Origin: Bacteroidales bacterium
GTDB taxonomy: Bacteria > Bacteroidota > Bacteroidia > Bacteroidales > Lentimicrobiaceae
DNA: 64,000 nucleotides
Assembly: GCA_016788045.1 (NCBI GenBank)
Contig: JAEUTG010000054.1
Coordinates: forward strand, 1 to 64,000
Direction of reading: 5' to 3'
Positions 55,989 to 64,000 of this stretch are shown one piece after another. The position numbers were made by a program, and so were the translations under genes. The stretch's first letter is position 1, and every line of letters starts with the position of its first letter. The notes beneath the pieces are model-generated. The model was not told the DNA's origin, did not search any database, and saw only the letters and a program-made list of their open reading frames with translations.

Positions 55989-58739
55989 TTACCTGTTTTT
56001 GACTTTTATCTCAAATCCGCCACCGGCTTTGGCGGCTTTGTTCAGGCGGTATTTGAACGAAAGCATCACGTATCTTCCCATTACATTTGAACGGGTCTCG
56101 CGCAGGTAGTTCATTTCTGCGACCCTTTCAATGCCCCTGTTCTTGTCCAGTAAGTCGTATGCCTTGATGGCCACCTGTGCCCGCCTGTTTGACAGAAAAT
56201 TGAAGCCGGCTTCAGCTCCAAACAGCGGAATGTTAACCGCCCCTTCAAAACTCTCAGCACTGTAATTCGTAAGGTTCGCCGAAACACCGAAATACCAGAC
56301 GTCTGTAGGTGTATAGGAAAGATCAGCAAAACAGCTGAGGCTCTGGTACCGGTTGTTCAATGACTCCTGAATTGAATAGGCAGCATTGGTGAGGGTGATT
56401 TCAGCACCGAAATCAAGTTCCCAGTGCTCCTTTTTACGGTTGTCAAAGCTAATGCTGAAACTTCGCGACAAACTGGAAAAGAGGTTCTTCTGATCATTCA
56501 CAAAGGTCTGTCCTCTGTTCCATGAACCATTTACAGCCAGCTGAACATTCAGTCCGATGAACCTCATGGGCGTGCTGAAATCCACATTGCCGTTTATCCC
56601 TGAAGCAGCAGAAGTATTCATCAGATACACCCGCTGTATCAGGCTGTCGCTGATGCGGAGTGAATAGCCCACCGGGTCAGCCTGGTAGCTTCCGCCAAGC
56701 CTGGCAAAAACAGAGGTCTGCGAGAACTGATCAAACAGTAGCCAGTTTGCATTAAGATCGTGCCTGGTTTCAGGTTTCAGCAAGGGGTTACCATAAATCA
56801 GCGACTGAGGATTGGAATTGTCCACCACCGGAATCAACTGCGCGATGCTGGGATCGCTGACAGAAGCAATGTAATCGATACTTACCCGGTGCCCCGTTTT
56901 ATAGTCATATTCCCAGCTGAAAGAAGGCAAAAAACGCTGATAGGTAACTTCCGGAGAAGCCAGACTGTTGAGTTTGTTGCGTGTTGACGCAAAAACAGTG
57001 GAAAGACCGGCTACCACTTTTGCCTTCCTGAAGTTCTTTTTCAGGTTGATTCCCGGGGCTAACTTCAGCACCAAACGGCTGAAATCAGGACTCAGGCTGT
57101 CGGTAATCAGGTCAATGTCACTTTTCAAACCCTGGGTACGCCACATCCTTTCAAAAATGGCCTCAGACTTTATCACAGGTTCAAGATACAGACCCTGACC
57201 GATGCTGGTGAGCGTACTCCCGGTTAAGGCAGTTTGCCGGCTGTTGTTTTCATTATCACGGAACTGATTATCCGCCTCAGGGCTGACCTCCCCGCCATAG
57301 CCCAGGATATTCAGTCTGTCACTGTTGCTGAGGCTTTTTCTAAAGCCGGCACTTACATTTCCGCTGAACAACCTGAATGCTCCCCTTCCCCTTTTCATGT
57401 ATGAGAAAGCTCCGTTTCCGGAGAGACTGTTCCGCAGCAGGGAAGCCTCCGAAAACAAGCTGTTGACAGGAAATCCATCTTTAAATGATTTGGTCACGGT
57501 TTCTGCATCTTCAGTAGCATCTGTGATCCCCATGTTTCCATTGAAGAGAAGTGTGCGGGTACTGTCGGATTTATCTTTCCAGCCCATATTTACCCTATGT
57601 GAAAAGTTCCTGCTGTCTTCGTGGTTACTGCTCTGGCCTGTGTATTCTCCATCGGAAAGGTAGTTGCGGGAGGTTGACTCCTGAATCAGGCTACGCTGGC
57701 TGCCATTACCGAGATAGCTGATATAAAACCGGTCGTTTTTCCGGGGTTCAAAGGAGTAATTCACCCCGCCGGCCCCGGAAGTCACCAAACCATTGATGCT
57801 TTGTCCGAAGTTAACCGGAATATCACTGTCGCTGTTAATGGAAACCCTCATAGAGCCATTCCCCATCAATGAAGGCAAACCGCCGTTAAAATCAATATAG
57901 TCCTGAAATGTGAACCCAAACTGATTGATGTTGTTGATCATTCCCAACAAGGCAAACTGATTGCGGGCAGTAAAACGGTAAACTTTGGCAGAGGCTGCAT
58001 AATGGGAATCCGTTCCCACACCTGCCGAAACATCGCCCAGCCAGGCCTGCTTCCGGCCATCCTTGAGCAGCAGGTTGATGGTTTTTTCCCTGCTGTTGTC
58101 CTCTATACCGGCCAGTTCAGCCGATTCAGATTTCTTATCGTAAACCTGCACCTTACTGATGGCATCGGCTGGTAGGTTTTTGGTTGCCACCTTCGGATCA
58201 GAACTGAAAAACTCCTTTCCGTCGACCATCACATTCTTCACATCTTCACCCATGGCCTTTATGTTGCCCGCCTGATCAACCTGCACGCCCGGCAGTTTCT
58301 TCAGCAGGTCTTCTGCCACTGCATCCGGCTTTGTTCTGAATGCCCCGGCATTGAATTCTATGGTGTCTTTCTTAACCACTACCGGAATGTGTTCAGCCAC
58401 CACTTCTGCTGATGAAAGGTTCAATGGTTTCTGTTTCAGGACAACAACACCAAAATCGCCCGCCTGCCGGGGGATGCTCACCGGATTGTACCGGGTTTCG
58501 TATCCCAGAAAAGCCGTCTGCATCAGGTAATTCCCCGGGCTTATGCGGCGGATATCAAAAAAGCCTTTCTCGTTGGTGATCCCGAAAAATGCAAGGGTTG
58601 AATCAGCGGGTTTCATCAGGGCCACCGTTGCGTATGGCAGAGGCTTACCGGCTTCGTCGGTTACAGTGCCTGTTAGGCTCGGCTGTGCCAGCATAAGCAT
58701 GGGCCAGAATATGATTAACAGCAGAATTGGTTTTTTCAT
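55989..58739 (-). CDS. TonB-dependent-receptor-like outer-membrane protein
   Basis: The 916-residue product has a signal peptide (MKKPILLLIIFWPMLMLAQ), a carboxypeptidase-regulatory-like N-domain (LTGTVTDEAGKPLPYATVALMK, ~22-105) and a plug-like region (FNAGAFRTKPDAVAEDLLKKLPGVQVDQAGNI, VMVDGKEFFSSDPKVATKNLPADAISKVQVYDKKSE). A long beta-barrel of the OMP_b-brl_3 kind follows, ending in VMLSFKYRLNKAAKAGGGFEIKVKNR. Such proteins import a ligand or act in surface signalling; the ligand is unknown. It lies downstream of the GLPGLI gene on the same strand, a common Bacteroidota pair. Confidence 0.9.
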   Translation of the reverse strand: MKKPILLLIIFWPMLMLAQPSLTGTVTDEAGKPLPYATVALMKPADSTLAFFGITNEKGFFDIRRISPGNYLMQTAFLGYETRYNPVSIPRQAGDFGVVVLKQKPLNLSSAEVVAEHIPVVVKKDTIEFNAGAFRTKPDAVAEDLLKKLPGVQVDQAGNIKAMGEDVKNVMVDGKEFFSSDPKVATKNLPADAISKVQVYDKKSESAELAGIEDNSREKTINLLLKDGRKQAWLGDVSAGVGTDSHYAASAKVYRFTARNQFALLGMINNINQFGFTFQDYIDFNGGLPSLMGNGSMRVSINSDSDIPVNFGQSINGLVTSGAGGVNYSFEPRKNDRFYISYLGNGSQRSLIQESTSRNYLSDGEYTGQSSNHEDSRNFSHRVNMGWKDKSDSTRTLLFNGNMGITDATEDAETVTKSFKDGFPVNSLFSEASLLRNSLSGNGAFSYMKRGRGAFRLFSGNVSAGFRKSLSNSDRLNILGYGGEVSPEADNQFRDNENNSRQTALTGSTLTSIGQGLYLEPVIKSEAIFERMWRTQGLKSDIDLITDSLSPDFSRLVLKLAPGINLKKNFRKAKVVAGLSTVFASTRNKLNSLASPEVTYQRFLPSFSWEYDYKTGHRVSIDYIASVSDPSIAQLIPVVDNSNPQSLIYGNPLLKPETRHDLNANWLLFDQFSQTSVFARLGGSYQADPVGYSLRISDSLIQRVYLMNTSAASGINGNVDFSTPMRFIGLNVQLAVNGSWNRGQTFVNDQKNLFSSLSRSFSISFDNRKKEHWELDFGAEITLTNAAYSIQESLNNRYQSLSCFADLSYTPTDVWYFGVSANLTNYSAESFEGAVNIPLFGAEAGFNFLSNRRAQVAIKAYDLLDKNRGIERVAEMNYLRETRSNVMGRYVMLSFKYRLNKAAKAGGGFEIKVKNR

Positions 58740-58804
58740 GGTCTGGTTCTCAGAAATACGGTTAGTTCATGAACTTAGTATGAAGAGATTCTTGATAACT
58801 GACT

Positions 58805-59007
58805 GGGACGAGGGACGAAGGGCGAGGGACAGACTCTTTTGGGGAGGAACATCTTTTAATTAGATGACAATGGGAAATGGGGAGTTGGAGACAAGGGAAA
58901 AAACTTGAAGAACGGAATAAAAGGAAATAAAACACTTAATTGAACACTCCCACAAAAACCAATAACCCATAGCTCACAACTCACAACTCACAACTGATAA
59001 CTCACAT
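58805..59007. repeat. Two heptamer arrays (GGGACGA; CTCACAA) between the TonB-like and GLPGLI genes
   Basis: GGGACGA-type units at 58805-58832 (gggacga, gggacga, agggcga, gggacag) and CTCACAA-type units at 58973-59007 (three perfect, then ctgataa, ctcacat). Period is 7 bp in both. The 270-nt gap shows nothing else. Confidence 0.85.
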
Positions 59008-59009
59008 CT

Positions 59010-59744
59010 TCATTGCCTTATCCTGATCATCATCGTTGCACCACCTTCTCCCTGCATCTCGCCTGTTTTCTCTTCTACTATCTTGTCAAACTCTTCGCGG
59101 GTTACTTTCTTCCCTTTCGCGGGTCTGACAATCGATGAAGCCACCTCACCGGGCGTAACCGAAACAGCCGTCAACATTCTTTTCCCATCATCCACATTTA
59201 CTTCCAGAATCAGTCCGGGCAGGCCGTTGTAACGACCCGGTCCTGCAGACACCGGAATGGATGGCGCAAACCAGGCGATGGTTTTTACTGTGTCTTTCTG
59301 ATAAACTGCTTCAAAACAGGGGGTTCCAAGTATCTCCCTGCGGTTCCCGGTCAGTTTCCAGGGAAGGGTATCGGCCTCGGAAACAATCAGGAACATCCTT
59401 GACATGAATTCACGCTGTTCGGTAACTTTCTGATTTTTCAGATCAAAGTAAAGCTGCTCATCGGGTTCCTGCATTTTGATCACCATGGTACCCCCCCCGG
59501 CCATTTCTTCCGTAACTTCCTGATCGTCGGCTTGTTTTCCGTTAAGATACAGACTGGCTTCCGGGGAATAGTGCAGCATTTTCACCGACTTCCGTTCTTT
59601 CGGGATCATGTCGGCCATGGCCGGATCCAGTCCTTCGATGTGAAGTTCAAGTTTCATGGTTTCGTTGTAGACAACGGTACCGGTCTGAGCACAGGCCATA
59701 ACAGTCAGGCTGATCAGTGCGGAAATCATCAATGATTTTTTCAT
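59010..59744 (-). CDS. GLPGLI-family secreted protein
   Basis: The start at 59744 (MKKSLMISALISLTVMACAQTG) places a signal peptide at the N-terminus; an in-frame ATG 39 nt upstream lies in the promoter region. The 244-residue product contains the signature YNGLPGLILEV, preceded by AWFAPSIPVSAGPGRY, as in the GLPGLI family. The family function is unknown; it is often next to a TonB-type outer-membrane protein, as here. Probably periplasmic or outer-membrane associated. Confidence 0.93.
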   Translation of the reverse strand: MKKSLMISALISLTVMACAQTGTVVYNETMKLELHIEGLDPAMADMIPKERKSVKMLHYSPEASLYLNGKQADDQEVTEEMAGGGTMVIKMQEPDEQLYFDLKNQKVTEQREFMSRMFLIVSEADTLPWKLTGNRREILGTPCFEAVYQKDTVKTIAWFAPSIPVSAGPGRYNGLPGLILEVNVDDGKRMLTAVSVTPGEVASSIVRPAKGKKVTREEFDKIVEEKTGEMQGEGGATMMIRIRQ

Positions 59745-59764
59745 GGTAATTTGTTTTGATGCAG

Positions 59765-59772
59765 CAAAATTA
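59765..59772 (-). promoter_or_regulatory. Probable -7 element of the GLPGLI gene
   Basis: On the minus strand TAATTTTG (TAnnTTTG form) lies ~20 nt before the chosen start. No clear -33 TTG, which fits an activator-dependent promoter. Confidence 0.45.
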
Positions 59773-59810
59773 CCGATGACCACCAGGGCATTGGGTTAAT
59801 ACCAGGCCAA

Positions 59811-59830
59811 TTAAGGTTAATTAAGGTTAA
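59811..59830. promoter_or_regulatory. Direct repeat TTAAGGTTAA x2, candidate response-regulator site
   Basis: Two perfect 10-bp units (59811-59820 and 59821-59830), with a partial GGTTAAT further left, sit between the divergent GLPGLI and histidine-kinase promoters. OmpR-family regulators bind tandem ~10-11-bp repeats, so the response regulator at 61364-62050 is the likely binder. Confidence 0.6.
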
Positions 59831-59858
59831 TGCCGATTCATTCCGGCTGGGAATCAGC

Positions 59859-59866
59859 TATTTTTG
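59859..59866 (+). promoter_or_regulatory. -7 element directly before the histidine-kinase ATG
   Basis: TATTTTTG ends 4 nt before the ATG at 59871. With the usual spacing the transcript would begin at or near the ATG, i.e. leaderless; alternatively the true start is one of the Met codons at residues 16-17. Confidence 0.5.
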
Positions 59867-59870
59867 TATC

Positions 59871-61367
59871 ATGAAAGCCACAGAAAACCTTAGCAGACTT
59901 ACCCTTGTGAAGGGAATGATGATTGCCGCACAGGTGATTATTACAGGTTTTGCAGTTCATTGGCTCACGATGCAATACAGGGAACGCCGCCAGGAAGTAA
60001 TCGGTGAAATCAGTGCGGTATGGGAGTCTGCCCAGCAGATGATGATCGATTCCATGCTGATGAAACAATACATTGCGCCGGCCCTGGATTCCACGGCACA
60101 ATACAATTTTAACTTTGAATTCGACACCGATTCCATCCGGAAAGTCATTACAACGACCCATATCAGCAAGGAAGGGCAAGCTCCGGCACTGGTCACTTTA
60201 CCTGCCAGAAAAAGCCAGATCATCATCAGCCTCAATGACTCAGCCACTGAGAAAACTGTGAAAACGCAAACCACCGGTCCGGGTATTACAAGAAACCTTG
60301 TTCTGCAAGGTGTTAAACTCTTTATCAATACCCGTAGTGATTCGACTGTAAACCGGACCGCTTCGGTCGCTGACTGGCAAATGAGACCCGACACCTCGCT
60401 GCTGATGGATTCACTTGCAAAGAGACTGAGAATGCTTGACCCCGGCATCCGTTCAGGATGGATTACCGATAGCCTTCATCGGTATGGTGCCAATGCGCGA
60501 ACCATTCGATTCCGCTTAATCACGCCCGACAATGAACTTGAAGCCGGCATTGAAGGCTTCAGCACCCTGGTTTTCAAAGGGCTCTGGCCACAGTTATTGT
60601 TTGCCCTGCTGCTTGTTGTGGTTACTGCAGCCGCCTTTATCTTCAGCTTCAGAAGTATGAAAGAGCAGTTCCTGCTTAACAGCCAGCGCTCAGGCTTTAT
60701 CCGCAATATGTCGCACGAACTGAAGACTCCGGTGGCGACCGTAAAGGTTGCCCTCGAAGCCCTGAAAAAATACAACCGGCAGGATCCTGCAGTGATGGAA
60801 GAATACCTGAACATCGCAGCTGCCGAAACCGAACGTCTTGAACTGCTCATTGCCAGGGTTATGCAGGTTTCTGAAGTCAACGACCGGGCCATGGGTCTTA
60901 CGCCTGAAAATGTCTCCATGGATGAACTCATACAAGAGGTGCTTCAGTCGTTCAGACCACGGTTTGAGGATGGCCACGCAATCGTCGTTTACCAGCCTCC
61001 TGCATCGCCTGTTATTGCTTTGGCTGACAGGTTACACATTCAGGGGGTGCTCATCAACCTCATCGACAACAGCCTTAAATACAGCGAACCACCGGCCCGT
61101 ATTGAGATCAGCTTATCGGCTGAAGAAAACAGCATGAGAGTCAGTGTGGCCGACCGCGGGAAAGGCATTCCGGCAGCCTACCATCAGCGTATCTTTGAGA
61201 AGTTCTTCCGGGTTCCTGACGGTGATCTGCACAATGTGAAAGGTTACGGACTCGGTCTCTCTTACGCTGAGATAGTGATCAGGCAGCACGGAGGGAAAAT
61301 CACCTGCCGCAACAACCCGGGAGGCGGTACTGTATTTGAATTTACCATCCCCTTAACACAGGTATGA
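59871..61367 (+). CDS. Membrane sensor histidine kinase
   Basis: The 498-residue product has TM1 (~15-33, GMMIAAQVIITGFAVHWL), a ~210-residue periplasmic sensor of unknown fold, and TM2 (WPQLLFALLLVVVTAAAFIFSF, ~240-262). HisKA follows with the phospho-acceptor in MSHELKTPVATVKVALEAL, then HATPase_c with LINLIDNSLKYS (N box), VADRGKGIP (G1) and GYGLGLSYAEIVIRQHGG (G2). Its stop overlaps the response-regulator start by 4 nt (ATGA). The divergent GLPGLI/TonB genes are the likely regulon. Confidence 0.95.
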   Translation: MKATENLSRLTLVKGMMIAAQVIITGFAVHWLTMQYRERRQEVIGEISAVWESAQQMMIDSMLMKQYIAPALDSTAQYNFNFEFDTDSIRKVITTTHISKEGQAPALVTLPARKSQIIISLNDSATEKTVKTQTTGPGITRNLVLQGVKLFINTRSDSTVNRTASVADWQMRPDTSLLMDSLAKRLRMLDPGIRSGWITDSLHRYGANARTIRFRLITPDNELEAGIEGFSTLVFKGLWPQLLFALLLVVVTAAAFIFSFRSMKEQFLLNSQRSGFIRNMSHELKTPVATVKVALEALKKYNRQDPAVMEEYLNIAAAETERLELLIARVMQVSEVNDRAMGLTPENVSMDELIQEVLQSFRPRFEDGHAIVVYQPPASPVIALADRLHIQGVLINLIDNSLKYSEPPARIEISLSAEENSMRVSVADRGKGIPAAYHQRIFEKFFRVPDGDLHNVKGYGLGLSYAEIVIRQHGGKITCRNNPGGGTVFEFTIPLTQV

Positions 61368-62050
61368 AGATAAAAGTACTTTACATAGAAGACGAACCTT
61401 TCCTCGGAAAGATTGTCAGCGAAACGCTTCAGCTTCAGGGATTCGACCTCCGTCTTGTTGCCGATGGGGCTCTTGTTATGAATACTTTGCGCAATTTTAA
61501 CCCCGATATCTGTGTGCTCGACATTATGTTGCCGAATGTGGATGGTTACACCCTGTGCAGGGAAATCAAGTCCGCAAGTCCCCTGACACCGGTAATATTC
61601 CTTACCGCACGCAGTGAAACTGCCGATCTGGTGAAAGGATTTGAAGCCGGCGGAACCGACTACATCAAAAAGCCCTTTAGCATGGAGGAGCTGATTGTGC
61701 GCATCAACAATCAGCTGGAATTAATGGCGGCATCATCAGGACACCGTCCCGAAAACGACAGGGTGCTGGGGAAATACCTGCTGATTGCCCGGCGTTACGA
61801 ACTGGTATCGCCTACTACTACCTATAAACTGTCCTCACGCGAAATGGAAGTGCTGCAGTTGCTCACCGCTGGCATCAACCGCGTGGTTGAGCGCCGTGAG
61901 TTGCTGCTGAAGATCTGGGGCGACGATTCCTTTTTCAATTCGCGCACCCTCGATGTGTACATCCGGAGACTGCGTTCCCTCTTTGCCGAGGACCCCAACA
62001 TCGAACTGGTGACCCTTAAAGGGAAAGGCTATCTGTTTCTTGTGAAATAG
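61364..62050 (+). CDS. OmpR-family response regulator
   Basis: The 228-residue product has a receiver domain with acidic pair Glu9/Asp10 (YIEDEP), phospho-acceptor Asp53 (CVLDIMLPNVDGY), Thr81 (FLTA) and Lys103 (IKKPFS). The C-terminal winged helix contains LSSREMEVLQLL, RRELLLKIWGDDSFFNSRTLDVYIRRLRSLF and LVTLKGKGYLF. It is translationally coupled to the kinase and is the likely binder of the direct repeats at 59811-59830. Confidence 0.96.
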   Translation: MKIKVLYIEDEPFLGKIVSETLQLQGFDLRLVADGALVMNTLRNFNPDICVLDIMLPNVDGYTLCREIKSASPLTPVIFLTARSETADLVKGFEAGGTDYIKKPFSMEELIVRINNQLELMAASSGHRPENDRVLGKYLLIARRYELVSPTTTYKLSSREMEVLQLLTAGINRVVERRELLLKIWGDDSFFNSRTLDVYIRRLRSLFAEDPNIELVTLKGKGYLFLVK

Positions 62051-62101
62051 CCGGATTCAGTGAACCATTCAAAAAACAATTCTCAAAATGTGGTATTTTT
62101 T

Positions 62102-62144
62102 GAGTTATAACTCACGAATATTATAATAATTTTGAGTTATGATT
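62102..62144. promoter_or_regulatory. Duplicated palindrome upstream of the second DUF4143 ATPase
   Basis: GAGTTATAACTC (62102-62113) is a perfect 12-bp palindrome and GAGTTATGATTC (62133-62144) an imperfect second copy, with similar flanks (TTTT before, ACGAAT or ACAAAT after). Their starts are 31 bp apart, about three helical turns. The second overlaps the promoter -33 element, so repression, possibly autoregulation, is likely. Confidence 0.7.
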
Positions 62145-62162
62145 CACAAATTTGTATCTTTG
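62132..62162 (+). promoter_or_regulatory. Promoter of the second DUF4143 ATPase
   Basis: TTG at 62132-62134, 20 nt, TATCTTTG at 62155-62162. The chosen ATG is at 62182. Confidence 0.75.
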
Positions 62163-62181
62163 TAGAAAAAATAAGTGCAAA

Positions 62182-63309
62182 ATGATTCAACGGGAATTGG
62201 AAAATACCATCCGGAGCAGGTTGTTTCAAGGCAAGGCAATTGTTATTCTCGGCCCGCGCCAGGTAGGGAAATCAACTTTACTGAAAATGCTGGAAAGTAA
62301 AGCTGCCAGAAAGCTTCTGTACCTGAATTGCGATAACAATGATACCAAAAAACAACTGACTGAACCAGGTATCAATGATCTCCGCCGTTTGCTCGGGGAT
62401 CATGAAATGGTATTGATTGACGAAGCTCAGCGTGTAATCAATATAGGGATGACATTAAAGCTGATCACTGATCAGATGCCGGAAAAACAGTTAATTGTAA
62501 CCGGTTCGTCCTCACTGGATTTGTCAAATATGGTAAATGAACCACTCACTGGCCGGAAATTTGAGTATCAGTTATTTCCGTTTTCATTAAAGGAACTCGC
62601 CGATCATCATGGATTTGCGGAAACCAGCCGCAATCTTGCCAGTTATTTAGTTTTTGGCTTATATCCGGATGTAGTCAACAATCCAGGTGATGAACCTGAA
62701 ATCCTGAATAATCTGGCAGGAAGTTATCTGTTTAAAGACATATTCATGTACCAGGATTTACGAAAACCTGAGTTCATTTCGCAACTCCTGGAAGCATTGG
62801 CATTGCAGGTTGCATCAGAGGTGTCATATAGTGAACTTGCCCAGCTTTTAAAAACTGATGTACATACAGTTCAACGGTACATAGGTCTGCTCGAAAAAGC
62901 GTTTATTATTTTCCGGTTACGATCCTACAACCGGAATGTCAGAAACGAATTAAAGAAAAGCCGGAAGATCTATTTTTACGACAATGGCTTGAGGAATGCC
63001 ATACTGGGGAACTATGTCTCTATCTCCTCCCGTCAGGATGCAGGTGCTTTATGGGAGAATTTTTTTATTGCCGAACGAATGAAATATCTGCACTATAACA
63101 GGATTTATGCAAAGCAATATTTCTGGCGAACTACACAGCAACAGGAAATAGACTATCTTGAAGAAACAAACGGACAATTATCGGCTTTTGAAATCAAATG
63201 GAATCCAAATAAAAAAGTGAGTTTTCCTTTGACGTTTACAAGGAATTATCCCGATGCCATAACACAGGCAATTTCACAGGATAATATCTGGGATTTTACG
63301 GGTGTTTAA
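62182..63309 (+). CDS. DUF4143-type AAA ATPase (second copy)
   Basis: The start at 62182 (MIQRELENTIRSRLFQ) is preferred because the longer frame begins inside the -7 element. The product has 375 residues: Walker A ILGPRQVGKST, Walker B VLIDEAQRV, TGSSSLDLSN, a winged helix (SYSELAQLLKTDVHTVQRYIGLLEKA) and a DUF4143 C-terminus with the nuclease-like EIDYLEETNGQLSAFEIKW. The gene and its upstream are AT-rich, as with the copy at 31014-32309, but sequence identity between them is low. Its stop overlaps the convergent flippase gene by 14 nt. Confidence 0.92.
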   Translation: MIQRELENTIRSRLFQGKAIVILGPRQVGKSTLLKMLESKAARKLLYLNCDNNDTKKQLTEPGINDLRRLLGDHEMVLIDEAQRVINIGMTLKLITDQMPEKQLIVTGSSSLDLSNMVNEPLTGRKFEYQLFPFSLKELADHHGFAETSRNLASYLVFGLYPDVVNNPGDEPEILNNLAGSYLFKDIFMYQDLRKPEFISQLLEALALQVASEVSYSELAQLLKTDVHTVQRYIGLLEKAFIIFRLRSYNRNVRNELKKSRKIYFYDNGLRNAILGNYVSISSRQDAGALWENFFIAERMKYLHYNRIYAKQYFWRTTQQQEIDYLEETNGQLSAFEIKWNPNKKVSFPLTFTRNYPDAITQAISQDNIWDFTGV

Positions 63310-64000
63310 TCTTCTCCTTTATCCTGCTGACAAACCCCCAGTCTTCCCGGCTGAATCTCAGAATCTTTTTTACCGGATAACCGCTGATTTTTGAATAAAC
63401 CATCATATAAACCACTGCACCCAGGGTATAACTGAGGTTGGTCGCCATTACCGCTCCGGTGGCGCCATAGGTCGGGATCCACAGATAATTCAGTACCACA
63501 TTTAAAACCAGTGCGGGAATAAATGCCCTGAGTGCTGCATCGGGACGGCCCATGCCCGAAAGCTGCCCGCTCAGAATCCTGAACATGATCACCATCAGAA
63601 TCCCGGGAAGTATGGTCTGCATCACCAGGATACTTGACCTGAACTTCTCCCCGAAAACCAACGGTACCACCCAGGGTGACAGCACAACGACAAAGAAAGA
63701 TATCACCACGCCAAAGACCAGCGAAACCCGCAACAACCGGGCAGTATTCACATTCATGGCATCAAGGTCGGCCGTATTGGCTGTGCGGCTCATCACCACA
63801 ATGCTGATGGCCATAGGAACCTGCCACAGCAGCTCGGCCACCGAAACCCCCAGTGAATAAATGCCGACCTCAGCCGGGGTTGACAAGGCTTTCAGCAGCA
63901 GTACATCAATGCGGTAATTGAGCTGGATCACCAGAAACGAGAGCGCGTAAACCACTCCGGTTTTCAGCAGCTCTCCCATCACCGGGTTTCTGAATGAAAT
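63296..64000 (-). CDS. Wzx-type polysaccharide flippase, C-terminal part
   Basis: The frame is open to the right edge, so the N-terminal half is outside the window. The visible ~234 residues hold about seven TM helices (VVYALSFLVIQLNYRIDVLLL, GIYSLGVSVAELLWQVPMAISIVV, ALVLNVVLNYLWIPTYGATGAVMATNLSYT), the pattern of oligosaccharide flippases of the MATE/MOP superfamily. It would move lipid-linked glycan across the inner membrane. It may mark the start of a surface-polysaccharide locus. Confidence 0.9.
   Translation of the reverse strand: MSFRNPVMGELLKTGVVYALSFLVIQLNYRIDVLLLKALSTPAEVGIYSLGVSVAELLWQVPMAISIVVMSRTANTADLDAMNVNTARLLRVSLVFGVVISFFVVVLSPWVVPLVFGEKFRSSILVMQTILPGILMVIMFRILSGQLSGMGRPDAALRAFIPALVLNVVLNYLWIPTYGATGAVMATNLSYTLGAVVYMMVYSKISGYPVKKILRFSREDWGFVSRIKEKIKHP

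Overview
The window looks like one chromosomal contig of a Bacteroidota bacterium, probably of the Bacteroidales/Marinilabiliales type; I cannot place it further. The evidence is: C-terminal sorting domains of the type IX secretion system (T9SS), a Bacteroides-type ECF sigma/FecR pair, a GLPGLI-family protein beside a TonB-type outer-membrane protein, and promoters of the Bacteroidota form TTG-N19/20-TAnnTTTG. No tRNA, rRNA or CRISPR array was found. Two genes run off the window, one at each edge.

Left third (1-24.5 kb, all on the minus strand): a sigma factor, its FecR anti-sigma factor, an STN-domain beta-barrel protein, a beta-helix T9SS protein, and two giant mosaic T9SS surface proteins (about 2,890 and 2,581 residues) that are tandem paralogues. 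Three copies of one bipartite promoter-like motif (GARTAGGGGTAA, 11 nt, ATTGTCTATT) lie before fecR and before each giant gene. This points to a dedicated surface-signalling circuit that controls giant adhesins.

Middle (24.9-37.3 kb): mostly housekeeping and small accessory genes. These are an aldehyde dehydrogenase, an HxlR regulator divergent from an NAD(P)-binding oxidoreductase, a lipoprotein, an EamA transporter, rplU-rpmA, a DUF4143 ATPase, serS, a TPR protein and rsmA. Two gene remnants sit between them: the end of a T9SS type-B cargo gene and a broken GxxExxY gene.

37.8-49.3 kb: a biosynthetic neighbourhood with a TMTC-like membrane glycosyltransferase carrying TPRs, a fatty acyl-AMP ligase, two tandem B12-type radical SAM enzymes, an acyl carrier protein, a KASIII-like synthase, an SDR reductase, a GT2 polyprenyl-phosphate-type glycosyltransferase and a GNAT. 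Together they suggest synthesis and transfer of an unusual acyl group or lipid onto a surface glycan.

49.4-55.9 kb: a three-gene operon with its own promoter. It encodes a two-helix membrane protein with a TrkA-N-like region and a C-terminal RyR domain, a 1,347-residue DUF4062-NACHT-TPR STAND ATPase, and an unrecognised 222-residue protein. This is the best candidate for an undescribed system, possibly defence or stress sensing.

55.9-64 kb: a TonB-type outer-membrane protein and a GLPGLI protein divergent from a histidine kinase/response regulator pair, a second DUF4143 ATPase preceded by a duplicated palindrome, and the C-terminal part of a Wzx-type flippase. Heptamer tandem repeats of several unrelated sequences recur in the intergenic gaps.
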